19,826 nucleotides of DNA from Xylaria sp. FL1777 (taxonomy: Eukaryota; Ascomycota; Sordariomycetes; Xylariales; Xylariaceae). The DNA lies in NCBI GenBank assembly GCA_022578965.1, contig MU400942.1, forward strand, positions 1-19,826. Direction: 5' to 3'. A program made the translations under genes and the position numbers. Below the pieces are notes generated by a model. That model did not search any database, had not been told where the DNA came from, and was given only the letters and a program-made list of their open reading frames with translations. This document shows, one piece after another, positions 8,689-19,210 of the stretch; the first letter of the stretch is position 1, and each line of letters begins with the position of its first letter.

Positions 8689-11587
8689 CTAATTAGTAGT
8701 TATATTTGCACTTTTAACTTACTTGCAACAAACTATAAATTAGCTAAAGTAATAATAAAGTTATATAATATATTTTTATTTTAATTTGTTAAAAAAAGAT
8801 TTGTTTTTTATATTATGCTTGTTTTTTTTTTAACGTACGGACATATTGTTTAATTTATTTTTTTTAATTAGCTAAAGTAAGTATATACGAAAAAAAAAAA
8901 AAGAAAATTTAATTTATTTACGTATAGAAATTAAACTTTTAACTTGTTTATTAGTACTAAAAACAAAATAAAGAAAATAGCAAGCAATTTTGCTATTTTT
9001 TTAATTATATTGCTATATAAACATTAAGCAATACATTAATTATACTACTATATAAAAGCAAAACAACAACTTATATAACTTAAATATAAAATTAAATATA
9101 TTATATAATTTAGCTAAATTTATTATGTTTTAAAAAAACAAATAACTATTTATAATGCTTTTAAAGTTAAAGCTAGTTATTTTTATATACGAAAATATAG
9201 CTAAAAACGTTTTAATAAGCACACAACAAATAAATGCTTAAATTAATTTTAAAATATAAAGCTAAAAAATTAATTTTAGCTGTACAATTAAAATTAAGCT
9301 AAATACTAAGCTAGCATTTTATTATGCTAATTATTTATATTTTTATGGACTATTAAACTACTTTTAAAAAAGGTTTGCTAAAACTTTTAAAAAATAAACA
9401 AAAAATTATTTCCGGGAAATTTATTAAGGCGTATAAAGCGCTTTGCTTAAAAACCTTAAGTTAAAAAAAATTTATTTAATATTAAAAATAACTATAATTT
9501 AAAAGCTTATAAAAATAGCTTATAGAAATTTTATAATTAAAAAATTAAAAAAACTACTAAATATTTATTATATAATAACTATTTAATTATTAGTAATATT
9601 TTTAACATTAAGCTAATAGCTAAATATTTTTTTATATAATAGTTAAAACTTTTTAAACTATTTATATATTAGATTACCTTTTAAAAACCTAAGTTTTAAT
9701 ATATAATTTTAAACATAATAATATAAATATTAATTATAATTAATTTAGCTAAGTATTAAACACTAGAATTTCTTTAAGCTATTTGATTTTTATATAACAA
9801 AAGTAAGCTATAAACTAATTTTTTAACTAATATATAAATATTTTGTTTAGTATTATTTACTACAAATATTAAAGCAAAAAATATATGTTTATATAATACT
9901 AAATTTAGCTATTAAAAGCACGTTTTTTAACTTATTTTTAATAAAGTTTATATAAAACAAATTTATATTTTTTAATAAATATATTGCTTTTTAAAAAAAC
10001 TAGAACTTAAGCTAAAATTATATAAGCAAGCTATATAACTTATTATATAATAAAGCTTATTTATTTATTATTGTTTATTAACGTATTAAAATTACAAAAA
10101 ACTAATACTACGCTATATTTTTATATATTTTAAAAGGTTATATAAAGAACTTTTTTATTAACTATATTAATTTAAACAAAACTTAAAGTAAAATATACTA
10201 TATAATAAATATTTATTTTAATACTAATATAAACTATAGCTAATATTAAGGTAATTAAATAATAGTTTTTTTTATACGAATAAAAAAAGAAAACTTAAAC
10301 TTAGCTTTATATAAAATATTTAAATTAATGCTTAATAAGCTTAAAAAAACATAATAAGCGTTTAGCACTAGCTATTAAAGCAAAATTTAATTAAGTATAA
10401 ATGTTACATAAGCATATTAAAGTATACTAAAGTTAGCTATAGCGTTAATTTTTTAAAAACTTATATATAAAAGATTTTTTGCTAATTTATAAGCATGCTT
10501 ATATATAGCGTTAAACAGTATAACAAAAACTTTTATACAAAAAAACAATAAGTTATATTTTACGAACTAAAAATATAATTATAGCTATATAAAAAACTAA
10601 CAACTTAAATTTATATTAAAGTTATTAAGTTAACTAACTAAATAGCTAAGCTATTTTTAAAGCTATAACTAAAAAAACTAAAGCTTTTATATAAACAAAA
10701 AATGCTTTGTTTGCTAAAAAAAAAGCTGCTAGTTAACATGTTATACCTTTTAAAAAAAGGCTTATGCAAAAAACATATTTTTTAATTTGCATAAAATAAT
10801 TTATAGCTAAAAACTTACTTTAAAAGAATCTTTTTTGTACATAACAAAATGCAAAAAATATTTAAAGTTAAACAACAGTGCTAAAAATATTAATAAAGAA
10901 TTTAATAACTAAACTATTTAATATTTAATAAATAGCACATTTTTTTATTATATAATAAGAAAAAATATTTAAAACTATAAAACAATAGTGCTATATAATT
11001 AGTTTATATTAAGCAATTATTATTATATGAACTATTAAAGTAAACTTTAAAATATTAGTGCTTTTAACTATTTAACAGTAAAAAAAACTTAATTAAAAGC
11101 ATACTTTTAAATATATTTTTGTATAAAAGTTAATTAAACTTTAAATAGCGCTTATATTTGTTTTAATAAAAATAATACTATAAGTGCTATAAATACTATA
11201 TAAATAAAAAACACTTTTAGTATAACTATATATTATGTTTTAAATATTTTTACTTTTTTTTTATTTTTATTAAAGAATACTAACTGCTTAAAAGCATACT
11301 TTAATAATATAAAAAACATTATTATATAACAAAACAAAAAAACTATTTTTGTTGTATAAAAATAAAAATACTTGTTTTTTAATATTAGCTTATATAAAGC
11401 AAGTTTATATTTTATAAAAACAGAACTTTAAAAGCTTTATAAATGCTTTAAATACTTTTATATAAAAAAACTATATAATATGCTTAGTTATATAAGCTAT
11501 AATATTAATTGTTTTGCTTTAAAAAAAATCTAAAAGTTTTACTATTATTGCTAGTTATATAACTAAGCATTTTGTTGTTTTAAGTTT
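8689..11587 (+). other. Copia 5' internal region: leader, expected gag and protease, not recognisable
   Basis: By position this 2.9-kb stretch should contain the leader, gag, protease and the N-terminal part of integrase. The + strand is A-rich with stops in every frame. No zinc knuckle, protease D[ST]G motif or HHCC motif could be read with confidence. No other gene is seen in it. Confidence 0.5.
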
Positions 11588-14120
11588 ACAATTAAAAATA
11601 ACTGCAACTTTAATTATAAAGTTATAATTAATGCTATATAAATAAATAATAAACAGGTTTTATATATAATTAATGTAGCTATATTATTTTAAGCAGCTAT
11701 ATTTTTAAAATTTATGTTTATATAAAATGCTTAAAAAGCTTTATATAAGTGGTAAATTAATATATATTAAAAACTTTTAAACTATATTATATATAACTTT
11801 AGCACAAATTTTTTGTTTAAAAAATTTTAAAACTAAGCTAAAATTATAAATATAAAGTACTAAAAAATATTTATTAAAGCTTATTAAGCTATTAGCAAAA
11901 TAAAAAAAGCATATAAACTTTTTTATTATATATATAATATATTAAAAGCTAAACTAAGTTATTATATAAAAAATAAGTTAATTTTATAAATAGCAATTAA
12001 AGCTTTAAATAATATTATAAAGCTTAATAGCTTAGTTTTAATGCTTTTTATATTTAAAGCATATTTAAAGGTTAATTAAGACTTTTTTTTTTTGCTAAAT
12101 ATTATATAAAAAGCTAAAGCAGTTAAAAAGGCTATAAAAATGCTTTATAAAAAACAAGCAAAAATTAAAATTAGCTATATAATTTATAAACATAATAAAC
12201 TAGCTTTATACGAAGTATTATTTTTATTTTTACGCAATAAAATCTTTATATAGCGTAAAAAATAAAGCTAGAAAAAACTATACAAAATATAATTAATTAA
12301 AGAACTTAATATAATTATTAACTTTATAAATAGTTTAATTTGCTTTAAATAAACATAAATTAAGCTATATTACTATATAATTAAATATACTTTAGTAAAT
12401 AATAAAAAGAAAAATATAACTACTATAAAACTAGCTATAAAACTAGCTATACAAAAAAAACACAAAAGACTTAAAAAAGCTAAAAATTTTTTTATAACGT
12501 TTATATAAAACATTAGCAACTTGTTTTTAATTTTAAAAAAAAAACAAAACTATACTTTAGTAATAAAGTTACGCAAAAACAGCATTATTAATACTTTTAG
12601 TGCTTTATTTAAAAAATTAAATGTTATAAAGATTAATAATTTTATTATACAAAGTATTTTTTAGTTCGTAAAATATAATTTAAACAAATATAGTAATACT
12701 TAAATTTTTAAGTTTTGTTTTATACAAAAAATCAAAAAAAAAATAATTAAGCTATACAAAAAGTTTAAATTAGTTATGCAAAACTATAATAATACAAAAA
12801 AAAAACCGTACTAATTTAATTACTAATAATTTAGCAAATAAGCTAATAATTATTATTAGCTTTAAGCTTTTTGCTAATTTAAAATTTTAACGCTTTAAGC
12901 AAGCTTTAAAATATTACGCAAGCATACATATAATTAAAAAACAAGCTTGCATAAAAGATTTTTATATAATTACTTTTTAAACTTGTTTTAAAATATTTTA
13001 AAAAAACAATTATATAAATTATATAACTATTATATAGCTTAGCTAAATTAAAGCTATATTAGTTTAAAACTTATTACTAATATTATTATAAAAAACTTAA
13101 TATAGTAGTTTTTATGTATAACTTATGTTTATTATTTATATTAGGACTTTTGTACAAATTTAGTATTATAAGTTTATAAATAAACAATATGTTTAATTTT
13201 GCTATACTTAAATTTTTAACAAAAAAAAAACATAAGTTATATAAAGCAAAGTTTTATATAAAGCTAAAAAAAACTTTATAACAAGATTACTTTATTAAAT
13301 TTAATAGTAGTTAAATTACTTTTTTATACAAAAAAAATATAATATTTATGTAAAAAGGCTAAATAAACTAACTAGCTTTAATTAACTTTTGTACAAAAAA
13401 TACTACATAGCAATATGTTTTTTAACGTATATGCAGCGCTTACATAAGCAGCATTTGCTAATTAAAAGCTATATATAACTTTATAGCTACTGCTTAAATA
13501 ACTAATTTAATACTAGCAAATATTAAAAATTTAAACTATAGAATTAAATAGTAAATAAATAATTATAATTATGAATTAACGTTTATATTTTTAGATTTAA
13601 GCTATATATAACTGTTTATTTTTATAAATAGTTTATTTGCAAATAATACTAATATAACTTTATAACTTAGATTTATTATTATACTTGCAATAAAATATTA
13701 TACAAAAAAAAACCTAGCTTTTAAAATCGAAAAAAATATTATATATTAAAACTTTAGCAAATATAAGCAAATAACGCAAAATATACTAGCTAATAAATTA
13801 TATAGCATAATAAATAGCTTTAATAACGTTATAGCTTTTTATATAACACTTTAAAAAATTATAGCTATGCTAAAAATACTTTTAATTTTTGCTATATTAT
13901 GTTTAAACTTAAAATTGTTATACGATTGTTTAGTAAAGCTAAGAATTACTTAAAAAAAACACCTTATAATTAATATTATATTACTTAAAAAGTTATATAA
14001 AAAAAAAGAAATTTTTAAAGTATAATAAATTAATAATAAAAATAATTTAGCTAATATGTTTACGAAAAAAACACTAAACTAAGCGCTAAAAACCTTAGTA
14101 TTTATAAACTAATTAACTAT
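11588..14120 (+). pseudogene. pol: Copia pol: integrase core, reverse transcriptase, RNase H, RIP-degraded
   Basis: Integrase core: 11588-11710 reads TIKNNCNFNYKVIINAI ... NNKQVLYIINVA. Reverting transitions gives a (V/I)DxMY ... KPVLHxVD pattern, as in fungal copia integrases, with the first catalytic Asp now Asn. Around 11745-11830, NYIIYNFSTNFLFKKF corresponds to DYIVxDxGxNFxSKEF. A linker follows (KAVKKAIKMLYKKQAKI, 12111-12165). The RT starts near 12540. LYSLAKL at 13027-13047 is from LYG(L/V)PE. At 13177-13191 stop-I-N-N-M stands for QxDDM, the catalytic box. RNase H ends with NNLANMFTK at about 14040-14065, from NNLADMFTK. Frames are consistent except for a shift in an A-run near 12800. 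Non-functional. Confidence 0.87.
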
Positions 14121-14377
14121 ATAAATAGAAACATTTATAAAAAAAAAATAAAAATAACCTTTATATAAACAAATTAAAAAAGAAAGTTAAAAAAATACTT
14201 TTGTATAAAGATTGTTATAATAATTATATAATAAGTAAAAAAGCAATAAGCAAATATATTTAATTTTAAAAAAAATACTAAAAACTATAAAATATTGCAA
14301 ATTTTATATTTTTTTTCGTATAACTATCTTTTAAGCTATATATAAGTGCTTAATATTTTTTTTTACTTTTTTTATTA
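14121..14377 (+). other. Copia sequence after pol, present only in copy 2
   Basis: A short A-rich stretch between the RNase H tail and the point where similarity with the truncated copia copy begins. No feature is recognised in it. Confidence 0.4.
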
Positions 14378-15466
14378 AATTACTGTATAACATTTAACTT
14401 TTTTTTATTTATTTAAGCATAATAATTATAATAAGCACTATACGATTGCTAAACGTATATAATATACGTATTACTTTAAAATTTTATTATTTGTTAATAA
14501 TTTTAAAATAAAAAGTTTTTGCAGTTTATATAAGCATTTTAGCCGCATAAAGCAACTATAATGCTATGTAACTAAATAAGTACTGCATAAAAGTAGCTTT
14601 TATAACAAATTATTTAAGCTATAATAAAAGCAATTAAAGTATTATGCAAAATTTAAACTTTAATATTAACTAAAAGCATTAATATAACTTAAAACTTATT
14701 ACTTTTTATATAACAAACAATTATTAATAAACTATTTAAACAATAAGCTATATAAAAAAAAAACAAAGATATATATTTATATATAGCAACTAAAAAAATA
14801 ATTAATTGCTAAAATTACTAGTTAGTAATTATATAACGTTATAATTACTGTTTTAGCTTATAACGCAAAGCTAGTAACTATTAATGTTATACTATAATAA
14901 AGCAGCTATTATATAAGTATATATATAAAAATAACTAAGTATAAAGCTATTATAAGTATGTATATATACGTATGAAGTAGCTAATAGTAAAATAAGCAGC
15001 TATACAAAATAAAAAGTTTAAAAATATAAAAGCAATAAAAAGCACTATAAAATTTGGGCTTTTTTTATAAACAAAGCTTAGCTTTTATACTTCGGTATAT
15101 TATTAAACTTACTATTATACAAAAAAAAAACTTTTAACTAACCTTAATATAAATTGCTTACTACTAATACTTTATTTTATATTATTAACTAACGTTAGTT
15201 AATTATATAACAATAAAAACAAAGAACTTTAATTATGCTAGCAATAATTAAACCGCACAAAAGTTTAAATGCTTTACTTAAAAAGCAACTACTTTTAAAC
15301 CTAGGCTTTATATAACTATAAAGTTCAAAAAAAGCAAACATATAAGCAACCTTTTTTTTGCAAGAACTAAAGTACTAAATGTTTAATTTTCTATAAGACT
15401 ATTTTTTTTTATTTTTTTTAAATAGCATTATATAAAAAGAATTGCAACCAAAAAAAAAGTAGCTAG
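14378..15466 (+). other. Copia 3' internal block between pol and LTR, shared by both copies
   Basis: About 1.09 kb lies between the end of pol and the 3' LTR. It matches 5330-6442 with transitions and one (AT)n length change. This is long for a copia 3' non-coding region. Some + frames look partly coding after reversal of transitions (for example around 15020-15330), but no known domain was recognised. It could be a 3' untranslated region, a remnant of an extra ORF or captured sequence. Confidence 0.55.
15450..15460 (+). other. Polypurine tract of the copia element
   Basis: A run of nine A followed by GT, just upstream of the 3' LTR, and conserved before the LTR of the truncated copy. Its place and composition fit the plus-strand primer of reverse transcription. 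Confidence 0.6.
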
Positions 15467-15753
15467 TGTTAAAATAACTAATTATTAGTTGCAACTTTTA
15501 TATATAGTATATATAATAAGTTTTGCACAAAAACCACTTTATATAAAAGCTATTGCATAAACTAAAGTAATCTTAATGTTAGCTTAGCTTGTATGCTAGC
15601 AAAGTTCTTACACATAAAAAAGAACTTTTGCTTTATATAAACCTTTTTTTCTTTTAAACATACAAAATATAAACAGCTTACAATACAAAAATTATTATAC
15701 TTTGTTTTAGCACATATATATTAAACGTATAATCGTATAAAGCCTATTTAATA
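15467..15753 (+). repeat. Copia 3' LTR, 287 bp
   Basis: TGTTAAAATAAC to TATTTAATA. It has the same length as the 5' LTR and differs from it essentially by transitions only, in both directions (some sites C/G here, others in the 5' LTR). Each LTR was therefore mutated independently after insertion. Confidence 0.92.
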
Positions 15754-15758
15754 ATATA
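15754..15758 (+). repeat. 5-bp target site duplication, right (ATATA)
   Basis: Exact repeat of 8397-8401. Removing 8402-15758 restores gypsy sequence that aligns to positions 1-60 of the window by transitions only. Confidence 0.8.
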
Positions 15759-17545
15759 AAAATATGTTTATATTTTTGTTTGTTAATATATTATATAAAA
15801 TTTATGCTATTAATAATAGTTTTATTTAATTATTTTATTAGTAATTAATATAACTTTATAAATATTGTTTTAATATTTAGTTTAGTTTTTTTATTTGTTT
15901 ATTTATTTATAAGTAATAAGCAGTTAAAAACTTTAGTTTAATACTAATAAGTTTAAAAAAGCTAGTTTTAAACTTAAAAATAAACAATTTATTTTAGTTT
16001 AAAATAATTTTTTTTAGTAGCTTATGTTTATTTAAATATTAGCGTATAAAAGCGTATATAAGTTGTTTAGCTATTATATTTTTTTTAAACAGTAAAAAAT
16101 AAGCATACTTAGTAAATTTATTAATAATAACTTATATTTTATTGTATTATATTTTTATAACTAAATTAATTAATAAAAATAATGCTATAATAAAATTTTA
16201 AGCAATAATATATTATGTTTATTTAAGTATTTATATAAGTTATAGCAATTTATAAAGCTTATATTGAGCTATTTTAGCTTTATTATAAATATTATACTTT
16301 TTTATAATAAATTTAACTATGTTTTATAGTTTTAAAAAATTGTATTTTTTTTATAATTATTAAACTATTTTTGTTGCTTTTTAGTATTTATATAATAAGT
16401 ATTTATAAAATTTTTTAATAAACTTGTTTTATAAAAATTCTAATAAGTAAACTTTATGTTTATATATTAGCTTGTTATTTTTTGATTTTTTATGTTTTTG
16501 TAGTTATGTTAACTTTTTTAAATTATAAGCTTATTATAGCTATATATTTATAAAGTTTTTAAGTATAACTTTAATTTTTAAGCTTTTATTTTTTTAAAGA
16601 TATAATATTTAAATGTTTTTTTTTAGAACTTTAAATTTTTTTTAACTTTGTTAACTAAGTATGTTTGCTTAAATTTTTTTTTTTTTTTTAATATAACATA
16701 TTTTAAAGTTAAACCTAAAGAAAAAAATTATTTAATTTTTATGTTGTTTAGTAATTTTTTATATAATTATAAATTTTATTAAGTTTTAATAATTTAAATA
16801 GATTTTAATTAGCTTTATAGTTTTTATAAAAAATAGTTTTTACTTTTTAAATGCTATAATAATTGCAAGCAGTTTTTTGTTATATATAAAGTATTATAAT
16901 GCTACGTTTTATAGTGCTTTAAAATAATAAACTACTAAGTGCTATTTTTTGTTGTTTTTTAGTTGTTTTAAAACTTTTGCAATTATACTATTTAAAGCAT
17001 TTATTTTTAGCTTTTTTTTTTTTTGTGGATTAAGTAGTTTAACTATAAAATTAAAAATAACTTTTAGTTTTAGTTCTTTAAAAGCTTTTTAAGCTTTTTT
17101 TAAAATTAAAAAGAATTTTCTTTTGTATTTTTTTTTTATATACTTTATAAAATAAAATGCTATTTTTTTAAAGTTTTAAATTAATATTTAAACATAGTTT
17201 AAAAATTCTAATGTTTGTTATATATTTATAATAGTAGCTAAGTTAAATATTTTTTAGTTTTATACTATATTAATTTTTAACTGTTAAATTTATATTTGTT
17301 TTAAAATAATTATAAATTTTAAAAAGTCGATTTTTTATATATGCTATATATACTTTTTTGTGTTAAGTTGTAATTTTGCTTGTTTAAGTGTTTTTAATAC
17401 TTAAGTTATATGTTTTTTGTATTTTTTTAGTGTTTTAAAGTAAATTAAAATATTATTTAAATAAATAAACATAAACTTGTTTAAAAACTTTTGTAAAATT
17501 ATTATTATTATATATTAAAAGTGAGCTAGATTGTTTTTATTATTA
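15759..17545 (-). pseudogene. pol: Gypsy pol: RT (C-terminal half), RNase H, integrase HHCC and DDE core, RIP-degraded
   Basis: One minus frame (codon high base divisible by three) holds from 17463 to at least 16296. RT: FMFIYLNNILIYFKTL with the catalytic YLDD read as YLNN near 17452-17463, preceded by a stop-disrupted AHFQ segment. Next is KLQLNTKK then IDFLKFI (from VDFLGFI). RNase H: VVYYFKAL near 16910-16935 (from YYSKAL), KKLLAIIIAFKK, and ANILS at 16654-16668 (from ADALSR). Integrase: YNIYNKAK at 16275-16296, from CxxC of the HHCC finger. After a frame change come NKFTKYAYF (from DRLTKYA), IILN-stop-NKLF (from IISDRD) and the TAYYL ... NKQIKKLN segment (from TAYHPQTDGQTERLN). Domain order RT, RNase H, integrase is that of gypsy. 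The frame runs to the copia insertion and resumes at 8401. Confidence 0.9.
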
Positions 17546-17579
17546 ATTTATTGTAAGGAGCTTTTTTTGCTTTTTTTTG

Positions 17580-18470
17580 CGACTAGCTAAATTTACGAGA
17601 ATACTTACGTAGCTTTAAAAACTAAACTTACAAAAACTTGCTATATATAAAACAAGCCTATATAAGTAATAACTTAAAAAGAAATAAAAGTAGAAATAAA
17701 AAAAGCAAAAAATTATAATATAACTTTTTTAATATAAAACTAGCTATAATTAGCTAATAGTGCAAACTTAAACTAGCAATAATTAGCAATAAGCTTAATG
17801 TTAAACTTGCAGTGCTATATAAACAAGCTAAATAAAGTAATAGTAAACGCTAAGATTTTTTTTAAAGAAAACTTAAATAAGCAAACTATTTATAACGCTT
17901 GCTAAATTATTAAAAGGTTATTAAAAGCATATTATTTTTAGCAAATAAGTAAGCAGCTATAAGTAAATAGTAGTAATAAAAATAATAAACGTATTATTTA
18001 AAACTTATTATAAGCGTTATTAATAAAGCAAAAAAAGCTTGCTGCAGAAGTAAAATTGCTATACGTGCAAATTTAGCAATCTAAGGATTATATAAGCAAA
18101 CAAGCTAAAATTGCTAACTTTTTTTGCTAGTAGCTTATGTTTTATATAAATGTGCTACAAATAAACAGCAATAAAAAATTTTTATGCGTTATTTTATTAA
18201 TTTATTTTAAGGTTATTATAGCAACAAATTTTAATTAAGCTATTATTATAACTTTTGCTAGCTATAAAACTAAAGTAAAAACAAAGTTAATTATAATACA
18301 AAAGCTAAACTAAGCAATAAAAGCAAATATAATTTAAGTAGTATATAAACTACTAAATAATAATTAAAAAGTTATTTTTAATAAGCAGAAAATCTAAACC
18401 TAAATGCTAGCAAATATGTTATAAGCTTATTAAACGTTTAGCAAAAAATCAAAAGTGCATTTTTAATTAT
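17580..18470 (+). other. Unidentified relic, coding-like on the plus strand (first part)
   Basis: From 17756 to about 18465 one + frame stays readable for roughly 235 codons with only TAA/TAG stops. Readable pieces are KKLAAEVKLLYVQI, YISKQAKIANFF and VVYKLLNNN. No RT, integrase, transposase or helicase motif was recognised, and no family is proposed. The strand is A-rich, which fits a coding strand mutated by G-to-A. It begins where gypsy copy 2 is cut inside its RT, so it may be a later insertion into that element or its original neighbour. No terminal repeats were found. Confidence 0.4.
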
Positions 18471-18510
18471 ATTAGCTAGTAGCTTTAGGTTTACTAACTA
18501 AATAAGTGCT

Positions 18511-18551
18511 AAAAAAAAAAAAAAAAAAATGCTAGCTTAACTTAAGCTAGC
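18511..18551. repeat. A19 run followed by a 21-bp perfect palindrome
   Basis: Nineteen A at 18511-18529, then arms GCTAGCTTAA (18531-18540) and TTAAGCTAGC (18542-18551) around a single C. It would form a tight hairpin in single-stranded DNA or RNA. Ten paired bases rich in GCTAGC are notable in a region where GC-rich words are scarce, but GCTAGC/AGCT words are also what the local mutation bias spares. Confidence 0.7.
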
Positions 18552-18559
18552 TAACTAAA

Positions 18560-19210
18560 GGCTAAAAATTAAAAAGCTGTTTTTTTTATTTTGTTTGTTA
18601 TAGTATAAGCAAAAGATATACTTAGTATATATTAGGGTTATAACTACAAAAAATGCAAATATAGCGTATACTAATAAACTTTTTTAGAACTATTGCTACT
18701 TTTAAGTAGCTTTTTATTTTATAAATATAATAATAACTTAATGTTATAGCTGCTAGAAATAAAGCTATTAAGCTAGCATATATAAAAACAAGCAAAAATA
18801 TAACTAGTATAAATCTTTAAAACATGTTAAAAACAAAGCAAACCTATGCTTTATATAAACTAAAAGAAAAGCAGCTACGTGCTTTTTTTATTAAAGCAAC
18901 TATTTAGCTTAAGCAGTAAAATGCTTAAAAGTTATTTAAGCATGCAAGCTAGCTAAAAACGCTTTTATTTATTGCTTTATATAGTTTATAATAAAGCTAA
19001 CTTAAAGTTAACTATGTATTATTGCTGCTATAAAAACGCTACGTAAGCAAAAAACTAATAATTTAATAAGCAAAAATATTATTTGCTTGAAAAATTGCTT
19101 ACTAAGAAAAACTGCGCTAGTAATTGCATAAAAAACAGGATTGCAAACTATTATTAACATGTTAAAGCTTTAGAACTAATTTAAAGAAAACTTGTTTAAA
19201 AACTATTAGT
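18560..19210 (+). other. Unidentified relic, coding-like on the plus strand (second part)
   Basis: From about 18838 to 19205 a + frame in register reads with few stops. Pieces include SSYVLFLLKQLFSLSSKML, FYLLLYIVYNKANLKLTMYY and YYLLEKLLTKKN. It retains codons such as GAA and TGC that are scarce elsewhere. It may be the continuation of the relic before the palindrome. No family was recognised. Confidence 0.35.

Larger units (their letters stand above)
8402..15753 (+). mobile_element. Ty1/copia LTR retrotransposon, full-length, nested in gypsy copy 2
   Basis: The element is 7,352 bp and has two 287-bp LTRs, a polypurine tract, a degraded pol on the + strand and a 5-bp target duplication. Domain order along the strand is integrase core (11588-11830), reverse transcriptase (12540-13400) and RNase H tail (13900-14120). 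Integrase before RT is the copia order, opposite to gypsy. The insertion lies inside the integrase coding sequence of gypsy copy 2, in opposite orientation. The two LTRs differ almost only by C/T and G/A, as expected if they were identical at insertion and mutated later. No autonomous activity is possible. Confidence 0.92.
15754..17545 (-). mobile_element. Ty3/gypsy chromovirus, copy 2, middle part
   Basis: The minus strand carries RT, RNase H and integrase core of the element whose 3' part is at 6730-8401. At the high-coordinate end the RT is cut just before its catalytic box. The N-terminal half of RT, protease, gag and 5' LTR are not found in the window. The right boundary (17530-17580) coincides with a switch from T-rich to A-rich + strand, where a different relic begins. 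Confidence 0.88.

Noticed and set aside
8689..8710. Primer binding site of the copia element
   Set aside because: It must lie about here, but after heavy transitions no convincing match to a tRNA 3' end or internal tRNA fragment can be seen.
5330..15753. The 1.4-kb direct repeats (5330-6729 and 14378-15753) as LTRs of one 10-kb element
   Set aside because: A third copy at 8402-8688 contains only the last 287 bp, begins with TG and is flanked by the target repeat. The LTR is therefore 287 bp; the rest of the repeat is the internal 3' region of two separate copia copies.
17546..17580. Continuation of the gypsy RT upstream of the AHFQ segment
   Set aside because: The expected FGLTNAP motif does not read in any frame and composition switches strand bias here, so the RT was ended near 17545.
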